From positions 1-20,626 of the forward strand of contig CAJTQP010000039.1 in the NCBI GenBank assembly GCA_910578575.1: a DNA stretch of 20,626 nucleotides. Direction: 5' to 3'. A program made the translations under genes and the position numbers. Positions within the stretch are counted from its first letter, which is position 1, and the number at the start of each line of letters is the position of its first letter. Positions 7,647 through 13,537 of the stretch are shown here, piece by piece. This DNA is from an uncultured Oscillospiraceae bacterium (GTDB lineage Bacteria; Bacillota; Clostridia; Oscillospirales; Oscillospiraceae). The notes under the pieces are model-generated. The model had not been told where the DNA came from and did no database searches. It saw only the letters and a list, made by a program, of their open reading frames with translations.

Positions 7647-7675
7647 TTGACATTCCTGCCCCATCCCCCTACTAT
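7647..7675 (+). promoter_or_regulatory. Sigma-A promoter of the TetR-family gene
   Basis: A perfect TTGACA (7647-7652) is followed after 17 bases by TACTAT (7670-7675). This predicts transcription starting about 50 bases upstream of the ATG at 7732. It is back to back with the thioesterase promoter, so one bound regulator could affect both. Confidence 0.75.
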
Positions 7676-7731
7676 TATATATAGAGAGGGGACTGCCTCC
7701 TTTCATCTTCACCGCCAGGAGGTGCGCCGCT

Positions 7732-8307
7732 ATGACAGTACAACATTGTGAAGATATCCGCATCCAACGCACCCGAAAGCTGTTGATCCAGGCGCTCACG
7801 GAGTTGCTCAACGAAAAGACCTTCGACGAGATCCGGGTAAAGGATATCTGCCAGCGGGCTGGCGTCCACCGCTCTACCTTTTACGACCATTTTGAGGACA
7901 AGCTCCATCTGCTCACCTATGGCATCCAGGACCTGATGGATATCCTCATCTCACCTTCTACGGATAACCTGAACAAAATGCAGCACGCCATCTACCGGAT
8001 CTTCAAGTTTTTCAAGCTGAACCAGCAGGAGTACACCCTGCTTTTCCTGGACCCCCGCAACGCTGCCGCCAAGCATTTATTTCAGACAGAGTTTTGCCGC
8101 TCGCTGCGCAGTGCCATTCAGGAACGCGGGCCGCAGGCCTCCCTGGAAGAGGTAAGGCAGCACTGTATTTTCTTCACCGGCGGCTTGTTTTCGGTGTTGA
8201 CCTGGTGGCTGGAGCACGACGCCCAGCCTCCGGCGCGGCAAATGGCGGCGGGATTCATGAAAATGGTCTGGCCCTGCTTCCAGTTTTGGCCCGATGCCTG
8301 GGGATGA
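7732..8307 (+). CDS. TetR/AcrR-family transcriptional regulator
   Basis: The 191-residue protein has a typical TetR N-terminal helix-turn-helix at about residues 11-58: TRKLLIQALTELLNEKTFDEI, then the VKDICQRAGVHRSTFYDHF recognition region, ending in DK. The C-terminal part is helical and ligand-binding in this family; it shows no recognisable ligand signature here. AGGAGGTG lies upstream of the ATG at 7732, and a strong promoter precedes it. It is divergent from the thioesterase gene and upstream of the CoA-transferase gene. By the usual TetR arrangement it may repress its neighbours, perhaps in response to an acyl-CoA or acid; this is inference. Confidence 0.9.
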   Translation: MTVQHCEDIRIQRTRKLLIQALTELLNEKTFDEIRVKDICQRAGVHRSTFYDHFEDKLHLLTYGIQDLMDILISPSTDNLNKMQHAIYRIFKFFKLNQQEYTLLFLDPRNAAAKHLFQTEFCRSLRSAIQERGPQASLEEVRQHCIFFTGGLFSVLTWWLEHDAQPPARQMAAGFMKMVWPCFQFWPDAWG

Positions 8308-8343
8308 CAGCGGTGGCCGCGTTTCAGACAGAATCAAGAAACT

Positions 8344-8357
8344 GTCGGTTAACCGAC
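8344..8357. repeat. 14-base perfect palindrome after the TetR gene
   Basis: GTCGGTTAACCGAC is a perfect 14-base inverted palindrome in the gap between the regulator and the CoA-transferase gene. It has no T-tract on the plus strand, so it is not a standard terminator. It could be a DNA-binding site or the end of a dispersed intergenic repeat. Confidence 0.6.
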
Positions 8358-8496
8358 GGCTTCGCCCCTTCTGTTCGTTGCGGGAGCTTCCATTCTATGG
8401 TACGCTAAACCACGGAAAGAAAGGTGCAAGGCGGCAAAAGACAAAATCACAAAAACAAACCCCAAAATAAAGCAGTTCTTGTGCAATTCAGTCATC

Positions 8497-8525
8497 TTGA
8501 CTTATCAAATGAGATAAGTTAAAAT
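8497..8525 (+). promoter_or_regulatory. Strong CoA-transferase promoter with an overlapping dyad operator
   Basis: TTGACT (8497-8502) and TAAAAT (8520-8525) are exactly 17 bases apart, a near-consensus sigma-A promoter. The interval contains a perfect inverted repeat, ACTTATC-N6-GATAAGT (8500-8519), which extends to 8497-8522 if one G·T pair is allowed. A repressor bound there would block RNA polymerase. The adjacent TetR-family protein is one candidate. The predicted leader is about 60 bases long. Confidence 0.7.
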
Positions 8526-8593
8526 GGACACGTAAAGTTGTGCACGGCACAGACTATTGTACCAAGAAAGAAAAGACAGGAGGACACCATCTT

Positions 8594-10003
8594 ATGTATG
8601 AGCATTACGAAAATTATGAGCGCTATATCCCCGACGCCATGCTCAAAAAACACAAGAAGCATGAGGAGTACCTGAACAATGCCACCGGCGACATGACCCA
8701 TGAGGAAATCTACAAGAGCAGACTGGGCACTGTCGATGACGCCATCAACATCATCGAGAGCGGCGACTGCATCGTGTGGTCCATCCACGGCAGTGAGCCC
8801 CGCCTGTTCCTGCGCAACCTGCACCGGATCGCTGACCGCATCGACCCTGAGCATCCCGTAGAGCTGTGGTCCTGCGTGGACCGCTGGGGCTCCGAGTATG
8901 AGATCCACAGCAACCCCGAATACAAAGACAAGTTCCATCATCAGACCTTCTTCTATGACGGCAACTTCCGCAAGATCCATCCCTCCGGCATGTGCACCTA
9001 CTTCCCTGTCCACCTGCACAACTATGGCCAGGAGCTGCACCGTGCCCTGCGCCCCAACGTTGTCGTAGTTGGCGTGTCCCCCATGGACGAGCACGGCTAC
9101 TGCTGCATCTCCTGCGACCTGCAGTGGGAGATGGAGTCCTTCTACTCCGCCGACAAGATCATCTTCGAGGTCAACCCCAAGATCCCCCACCTGTCCGGCG
9201 ACTGCGCCGTGCCTGTGGCCATGGCCGACGTGATCATTGAGTCCGACCTGTCCCTGTATGAGCTGCAGGATCCCCCCATCGGTGAGAACGAGAGAACCAT
9301 CGCTCAGTATGCCGCCTCCATGATCCACGACGGCGACTGCATCCAGCTGGGCTTCGGCGGCATCCCCAACGCTATCGGCTTCGAGCTGATGGACCGCCAC
9401 GACCTGGGCATCCACACCGAGCAGATCGGCGCCTCCATGGCCCGCATGATCAAGAACGGTGTCGTCACCAACCGTTATAAGAACCTGGACAAGGGTTGGT
9501 CCGTGGGCGCTTTCATCATCGCCGACAACTTCACTTATGAGTATCTGAACAACCATCCCCGTGTCATGATGCGCCGTGGCCGTTACACCAACGACCCCGA
9601 CATCATCCGTCAGCAGGACAACATGGTGTCCGTGAACGCCGCCCTGCAGATCGACCTGACCGGCCAGGTGGCTGCTGAGGCCATTGCCCACATCCAGTGG
9701 TCCGGTACCGGCGGCGCTACCGACTATGCCTATGGTGCCTATCACTCCCGCGGCGGCCGCGCCATGCTGTGCCAGATTTCCACCGCCAAGAAGGGTACCG
9801 TCTCCCGTATCGCCCCCATCTTGGATCCCGGCTCCATCGTGTCCGTGTCCCGTAACCTCACCGACATGGTCATCACCGAGTATGGTATCGCCAAGCTGCG
9901 TCAGCGTACTGTGAAGCAGCGCGTGGAGAACCTCATCGCTGTTGCTCACCCCGACTTCCGCGCTGAGCTGCGTAAGGAAGCCAACAAGTATATGTATTTC
10001 TAA
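8594..10003 (+). CDS. CoA-transferase, acetyl-CoA hydrolase / 4-hydroxybutyrate CoA-transferase family
   Basis: The 469-residue protein belongs to the family that moves CoA between acyl-CoA and a carboxylic acid through a glutamyl-CoA thioester. The predicted catalytic glutamate is Glu276 in LGIHTEQIGA, aligned with the IHSE motif of Clostridium 4-hydroxybutyrate CoA-transferase. Other family segments are VGVSPMDEHGYCC, QLGFGGIPNAIG, QIDLTGQVAAE, TDMVITEYGIAKLR and a final VAHPDFRAELRKE. The first ~34 residues, rich in Tyr, His and Lys, extend beyond the usual start. I chose the ATG at 8594 because AGGAGG lies ten bases upstream. Codons favour C-ending triplets, with GGC and almost no GGG, suggesting strong expression. 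The true acid substrate (butyrate, 4-hydroxybutyrate, acetate or another) cannot be fixed from sequence. Confidence 0.88.
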   Translation: MYEHYENYERYIPDAMLKKHKKHEEYLNNATGDMTHEEIYKSRLGTVDDAINIIESGDCIVWSIHGSEPRLFLRNLHRIADRIDPEHPVELWSCVDRWGSEYEIHSNPEYKDKFHHQTFFYDGNFRKIHPSGMCTYFPVHLHNYGQELHRALRPNVVVVGVSPMDEHGYCCISCDLQWEMESFYSADKIIFEVNPKIPHLSGDCAVPVAMADVIIESDLSLYELQDPPIGENERTIAQYAASMIHDGDCIQLGFGGIPNAIGFELMDRHDLGIHTEQIGASMARMIKNGVVTNRYKNLDKGWSVGAFIIADNFTYEYLNNHPRVMMRRGRYTNDPDIIRQQDNMVSVNAALQIDLTGQVAAEAIAHIQWSGTGGATDYAYGAYHSRGGRAMLCQISTAKKGTVSRIAPILDPGSIVSVSRNLTDMVITEYGIAKLRQRTVKQRVENLIAVAHPDFRAELRKEANKYMYF

Positions 10004-10020
10004 TCCGTTCCAAGGATTGC

Positions 10021-10053
10021 AAAAACGGCGTGGCTTCGGCCACGCCGTTTTTT
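10021..10053 (+). terminator. Strong rho-independent terminator of the CoA-transferase gene
   Basis: AACGGCGTGGC pairs perfectly with GCCACGCCGTT around a TTCG tetraloop, and flanking A and T runs extend the stem to 14 bp. Six T follow. It begins 17 bases after the stop codon. Confidence 0.95.
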
Positions 10054-10076
10054 GAAAGAAGGAAGGCGCATAAAAA

Positions 10077-10484
10077 GTGAAAAAATTTGCCTATTATCTA
10101 TGTATTGCAGCGTTGGCTTTTGGCTTGTGCGCATGTGGTGGAGATACCAAAAATGTAGAGACACATGAAGTAGCATCTGAGCTATATACCCAAGACGATA
10201 TCAATTCCGCGATTGCGGTGATAGAAAAGGAATTTAACAACAGTTGGAAGGGCTGCACATTAAAAGAACTCTACTATGCTGGGGATGAAACGTCTCAGGT
10301 TCACCAAGATTGGGCGGAAAGAAACAACGCGGATGCGGTAATTGTTCTGCTGTCCTCCTTTGATGTTGATGCATCAGGTGGAGATGGCTCGTTAAATCCC
10401 GATAGCACCTATGATAACTGGATGTGGATTTTAGTCCGCTCGTCCGGCGGCCAGTGGAAGCATGTCGATCATGGATATGGATAA
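10077..10484 (+). CDS. Small predicted lipoprotein of unknown function
   Basis: The 135-residue protein starts at a GTG (10077) downstream of a GGAAGG ribosome-binding site. It has a lipoprotein signal peptide: a KK n-region, a hydrophobic core and a lipobox-like LCAC with Cys20 as the likely lipidated residue. The mature part reads as a small soluble domain: TQDDINSAIAVIEKEF, GCTLKELYYAGDE, AVIVLLSSFDVDASGGDGSL and WMWILVRSSGGQWKHVD. It resembles small clostridial lipoproteins sometimes annotated as DUF4829, but I cannot confirm that. Codons are clearly more AT-rich than in adjacent genes, which may indicate recent acquisition. It is flanked by two strong terminators and so is transcribed alone. 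Confidence 0.75.
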   Translation: MKKFAYYLCIAALAFGLCACGGDTKNVETHEVASELYTQDDINSAIAVIEKEFNNSWKGCTLKELYYAGDETSQVHQDWAERNNADAVIVLLSSFDVDASGGDGSLNPDSTYDNWMWILVRSSGGQWKHVDHGYG

Positions 10485-10531
10485 TTGATGCAGACGGCTA
10501 TGGGGCGCTGGCAAACTAAAACAGGAAAGCA

Positions 10532-10569
10532 AAAAACCGCTGTGCAAAGCGAACTGCACAGCGGTTTTT
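10532..10569. terminator. Bidirectional terminator between convergent genes
   Basis: AAAAACCGCTGTGC (10532-10545) pairs perfectly with GCACAGCGGTTTTT (10556-10569) around a ten-base loop. The T run on one strand and the A run on the other make it usable in both directions: for the lipoprotein gene (plus) and for the GNAT gene that stops at 10575 (minus). Confidence 0.93.
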
Positions 10570-10574
10570 GCTGT

Positions 10575-11006
10575 TCAAAAGACTTTTCGCATGATCTCCG
10601 GATGGCAGCTCACTTGAAAGTCCTCACAGTGCAGGCACTTGGAGATGGGTGGGGCATCCTGCCTGGGGACGCTTTGCCAGCCCAGCTTTCGGTAAAAGTC
10701 CGGGACCTTCCCGGTGAGCCATATCTCCGGCGCGCCCATAGCAGCTGCCGTTTCCTCCGCCAGCGTCACCAGAGCCACACCGTAGTGGGACCCGCGATAA
10801 GCGGGGTCCACAGCGACGTCCGCCAGGACCAGGAAGCCGTTGCGCCGCTCCAAGGCTGCGGCGGCCACCAGGGTGCCATCCTGATCGGTCATAGACCAGG
10901 CGTGGAGAAGGCTGTCCGGCGGGGTGTCGCTAACTTGGACTTCCAACCCGTGGGTTCGCCAAAAACGGCTCAGCTTTCGATAGTCCGTATCTGGCACGAT
11001 TTTCAT
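10575..11006 (-). CDS. GNAT-family N-acetyltransferase
   Basis: The 143-residue protein has the GNAT fold elements: a beta-strand ending in LVLADVAVDPAYRG, where the acetyl-CoA pyrophosphate loop is RGSHYG (the R/QxxGxG/A position), a following helix VALVTLAEETAAAMG, and the late WLTGKVPDFYRKLGW motif typical of acetyltransferases. The substrate is unknown. The C-terminal tail carries a Cys-rich KCLHCEDF...C segment that is not part of the core fold and could bind a metal. It lies six bases downstream of a TIGR04076-like gene, so the two probably form an operon. A GAGGGGTG ribosome-binding site precedes the ATG at 11006. Confidence 0.87.
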   Translation of the reverse strand: MKIVPDTDYRKLSRFWRTHGLEVQVSDTPPDSLLHAWSMTDQDGTLVAAAALERRNGFLVLADVAVDPAYRGSHYGVALVTLAEETAAAMGAPEIWLTGKVPDFYRKLGWQSVPRQDAPPISKCLHCEDFQVSCHPEIMRKVF

Positions 11007-11012
11007 AGACGA

Positions 11013-11270
11013 TCACCCCTCGACTTCGATCCGAAACACATTGATCACATCGCTGTCCGGGCAGCAGAACTTGATGGTCCCGTCGGAGGCGGTGGGAGGT
11101 GTGCCGCCGTAGCGGAGGATATCAATGTAAGGAAAGGCCACGTGCATGGCCATGGGGCAGAGCTTGTCCCGCTGGGTGTCAAAGGAAAATACATCTCCAA
11201 CTTGGTGACCATGGTGGCAGCCGTGGTCTCCTTTTTGTTCCACCAGGGTGAGTTTGATCTTCGGCTTCAT
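11013..11270 (-). CDS. TIGR04076-like small protein of unknown function
   Basis: The 85-residue protein resembles the TIGR04076 family, found mainly in anaerobes and with no assigned function. Supporting features are the small size, an opening beta-strand KIKLTLVE, a VGDVFSFD segment, a conserved central CPMAMHVAFPYIDILRYGG, a DGTIKFCCPD turn with paired cysteines, and a closing VFRIEVEG. The start is the ATG at 11270 (MKPKIKLT), because AGGAG is nine bases upstream of it and too close to the alternative ATG at 11279. It is the upstream partner of the GNAT gene. The cysteines hint at metal binding, but nothing more can be said. Confidence 0.7.
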   Translation of the reverse strand: MKPKIKLTLVEQKGDHGCHHGHQVGDVFSFDTQRDKLCPMAMHVAFPYIDILRYGGTPPTASDGTIKFCCPDSDVINVFRIEVEG

Positions 11271-11404
11271 GGGTGTCATCTCCTATTTCAAATAGAGTTA
11301 AGTGGTTTCTTCTTCCCTAAAGTATAGCATAAGACGGAAGGGGAGAGGGGTGCAGCTGCAACAAGGGGGAAAACTCCCGCAAAATTTTTCCCCTGGCTTG
11401 GGGC

Positions 11405-11434
11405 GCATATTTGGGGGACAGCCCCTCATAGAAT
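11405..11434 (+). promoter_or_regulatory. Candidate sigma-E promoter of the spoIIIA operon
   Basis: GCATATT (11405-11411) matches the sigma-E -35 pattern KMATATT. After 15 bases CATAGAAT (11427-11434) matches the -10 pattern CATACAHT at all but one position. Known biology agrees, since spoIIIA is transcribed by sigma-E in the mother cell of Bacillus. The predicted start is only about 10 bases before the ATG and close to the ribosome-binding site, which lowers confidence. Confidence 0.5.
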
Positions 11435-11451
11435 GGGGCAGAGGTGATACC

Positions 11452-12339
11452 ATGGAGGACTTATTGCGTACCCTGCCCCGTTTCCTGCGGGAGGCGGTGG
11501 CCCAACTGCCTAAGGGGCGGCGGATCGAGGAACTGCGCCTGCGGGAGGGCTTCCCCCTCTCTGCCGTGGAAGGGGGAGAGGAGTACACCCATCCCCCCTG
11601 GCGGGACAGGCTGTTGACCGAGGAGGACTTGCGCCGGGTACTGGAGACGGCGGGGCAGGGTTCCGTCCACACCGTCCTGGACCAGCTGCGCAGCGGCTAT
11701 GTCACCGCCGCTGGGGGCCTACGCATCGGGATTTGTGGGGAGGGGGCCATGAAGGACGGCAGCTTGTTGTCCTTCCGCCGCATTACCTCCCTGGCCCTGC
11801 GGCTGCCCCACGCCATGCCAGGGGTGTCCGCCCCCTTGCTGCCCAAGCTGTTGGAGGAGGGGCGGCTGTGCAGCACCCTTCTGCTCTCCCCGCCGGGGCT
11901 GGGAAAGACCACCCTCCTCCGGGATCTCATTGGACGGGTTTCCAGCGGGGAGGGGATACAGCCCCTGCGGGTGGGGGTGGCGGACGAGCGGGGGGAGCTG
12001 GGGGCAGGCCCTCTGCGCCGGAGCCTGGGCCCCCGCACCGACGTGCTGGAAAACTGCCCCAAGGCCATGGGGACCATGATGCTCCTGCGGGGGATGGCCC
12101 CCCAAGTGTTGGCCGTGGACGAGATCACCGCCCCGGAGGACGTCCGGGCCATCCAGGAGGCCGCAGGCTGCGGCGTGACCCTGCTGGCCACTGCCCACGG
12201 GGGGAGCTTTCAGGAGTTACGGCTACGCCCCCTCTACCGGGACTTGCTGGACCAGGGCATCTTTCGCCGCTTCGTGTGCATCTCCCTAGAGGAAGGCAGG
12301 CGGCGCTACCAGGTCACCGACGGGAGGGAGACCCTATGA
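11452..12339 (+). CDS. spoIIIAA: Stage III sporulation protein AA (ATPase)
   Basis: SpoIIIAA is the cytoplasmic ATPase, related to secretion ATPases, of the SpoIIIA-SpoIIQ channel that links mother cell and forespore during engulfment. The 295-residue protein has an N-terminal alpha-rich part with the typical ELRLREGFPLS, then VTAAGGLRIGICGE, a Walker A at about residues 147-154 (PPGLGKTT) and a Walker B at about 219-224 (VLAVDE). DERGELGAG and ATAHGGS follow family patterns. The start is the ATG at 11452 (MEDLLRTLP), preceded by AGAGGTGAT; the frame is open upstream to 11302 but without support. It is the first gene of the complete spoIIIAA-AH operon and overlaps spoIIIAB by four bases. Confidence 0.96.
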   Translation: MEDLLRTLPRFLREAVAQLPKGRRIEELRLREGFPLSAVEGGEEYTHPPWRDRLLTEEDLRRVLETAGQGSVHTVLDQLRSGYVTAAGGLRIGICGEGAMKDGSLLSFRRITSLALRLPHAMPGVSAPLLPKLLEEGRLCSTLLLSPPGLGKTTLLRDLIGRVSSGEGIQPLRVGVADERGELGAGPLRRSLGPRTDVLENCPKAMGTMMLLRGMAPQVLAVDEITAPEDVRAIQEAAGCGVTLLATAHGGSFQELRLRPLYRDLLDQGIFRRFVCISLEEGRRRYQVTDGRETL

Positions 12340-12845
12340 CGGCGGCGCTGGGCAAGCTGCTCCTGCTCCTGGGCTGCACTGCCCTGGGGCTGGGACGAGG
12401 CTTTGGCTTAAAACGGCGCACTGCCTGCCTCTTTGAACTGCGGCGGGCCCTGGAGACCATGGGCCGGGAGCTGACTTTCTCCCTGCGTCCCCTGGGGAGC
12501 CTGATGGACCAGGCCCGGCGGGAGAGCCGTGGGGAGGCCTGCGCCCTGTTTGCCGCCTGTCAGGAAAAATTTTCCCACACCGGCGGGGAGAGCTGGGCGG
12601 AGAGCTGGCGCACGGCCCTGGAAACCATCCCCCTGCCCCTGAAAGAGGAGGACCGGCGCATCCTCTCGGAGGCGGGCCAGATTTTGGGCCGCTACGACGG
12701 GGAGGACCAGCGCAGGGCCCTGGGGGGGCTGCTGGCCCGCCTGGAGGAACAGGCCCAGGAGGCCCGCAGCGAGGAGAAACGCCTGTTTCGGGTCTACACA
12801 GCCCTGGGGATCACGGCGGGCCTATTTTGTGTCATCCTTCTGTGA
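12336..12845 (+). CDS. spoIIIAB: Stage III sporulation protein AB
   Basis: The 169-residue protein matches SpoIIIAB in size, gene order and layout. It has an N-terminal hydrophobic segment, a basic stretch (LKRRTACLFELRRALETMG), a helical middle with the family-typical GRELTFSLRPLG and ETIPLPLKEEDRRIL, and a C-terminal membrane segment at about residues 152-169. It is related to GspF-like inner-membrane components and is thought to work with SpoIIIAA in channel assembly. The ATG at 12336 overlaps the spoIIIAA stop in an ATGA arrangement, indicating coupled translation. Confidence 0.93.
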   Translation: MTAALGKLLLLLGCTALGLGRGFGLKRRTACLFELRRALETMGRELTFSLRPLGSLMDQARRESRGEACALFAACQEKFSHTGGESWAESWRTALETIPLPLKEEDRRILSEAGQILGRYDGEDQRRALGGLLARLEEQAQEARSEEKRLFRVYTALGITAGLFCVILL

Positions 12846-12852
12846 AAGCTTG

Positions 12853-12881
12853 GCATATCCGGGGCTGGAGGCGCATAGAGT
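12853..12881 (+). promoter_or_regulatory. Candidate internal sigma-E promoter before spoIIIAC
   Basis: GCATATC (12853-12859) and CATAGAGT (12874-12881) are 14 bases apart. They closely resemble the candidate upstream of spoIIIAA (GCATATT-15-CATAGAAT) and the sigma-E consensus. The site lies in the 93-base gap between spoIIIAB and spoIIIAC, the largest gap in the operon. A GGGGAACG/CGTTCCCC hairpin (12884-12915) follows directly. Confidence 0.4.
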
Positions 12882-12938
12882 GAGGGGAACGGAAGACAGG
12901 GGACGAGCGTTCCCCAAAGGAAAGGAAGGGTCACGGGA

Positions 12939-13133
12939 ATGGACGTAGATCTGATCTTCAAAATAGCGGCGGTGGGGATCCTGGTGTCGGTGTTGAACCA
13001 GGTGCTCACCCGCTCCGGTCGGGAGGAACAGGCCACCATGACCACCTTGGCCGGCTTGATCGTGGTGCTGATGATGGTGGTGCAGAAGATCAGTGATCTC
13101 TTCGACCTGGTCAAGACCCTGTTTGGACTGTGA
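12939..13133 (+). CDS. spoIIIAC: Stage III sporulation protein AC
   Basis: This is a 64-residue, very hydrophobic protein with two membrane segments (about residues 5-23 and 34-55) around a short polar loop (TRSGREEQA). Size and pattern match SpoIIIAC, a membrane component of the SpoIIIA complex. GGAAAGGAAGGG lies upstream of the ATG at 12939. It ends seven bases before spoIIIAD. Confidence 0.94.
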   Translation: MDVDLIFKIAAVGILVSVLNQVLTRSGREEQATMTTLAGLIVVLMMVVQKISDLFDLVKTLFGL

Positions 13134-13139
13134 TGAAGT

Positions 13140-13523
13140 ATGGATATGATCGCATTCGCCGCGGCGGGGGTGGCGGCGGCCCTGTGCGCGGTGGTGGTGC
13201 GGCAGAAGTCGCCGGAGATCGCCGCCGTTTTGGCCCTGGCGGCCTGCGTACTCTTACTTTGGAACACCCTCCCGCTGCTGGAGACGATATGGGACGTGGT
13301 CCAGGAGCTGGCCCAGCTGGCGGACATCTCCCCCACGGTCCTGCGCCCCCTGCTGCAAACGGTAGGGCTGGCGGTGGTGACCCGTTTGGCGGGGAGCCTG
13401 TGCCGGGACGCAGGGGAGGGGAGCATTGCCGCCTTCCTGGAGGTGGCCGGCAGCGCGGCGGCGGTGCTGGTGGCCCTGCCCCTGTTGAAAATGGTCCTGC
13501 AACTCATCCTCCAACTGCTGTAG
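13140..13523 (+). CDS. spoIIIAD: Stage III sporulation protein AD
   Basis: The 127-residue integral membrane protein has three to four hydrophobic segments and the SpoIIIAD-type VRQKSPEIAAVLALAA and SPTVLRPLLQTVGLAVVTRLA regions, with a conserved CRDAGEGSIAAFLEVAG loop. It pairs with SpoIIIAC in the family. Two in-frame ATGs (13140 and 13146) are possible, and the ribosome-binding site is weak, so translation may depend on coupling to spoIIIAC just upstream. spoIIIAE follows with almost no gap. Confidence 0.93.
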   Translation: MDMIAFAAAGVAAALCAVVVRQKSPEIAAVLALAACVLLLWNTLPLLETIWDVVQELAQLADISPTVLRPLLQTVGLAVVTRLAGSLCRDAGEGSIAAFLEVAGSAAAVLVALPLLKMVLQLILQLL

Positions 13524-13537
13524 GACGGGCCCTGGTC

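Noticed and set aside
8519..9949. Long open frame antisense to the CoA-transferase
   Set aside because: It arises from the strong C-ending codon bias of the plus-strand gene; the product is a low-complexity Gly/Val/His/Asp-rich chain without a ribosome-binding site.
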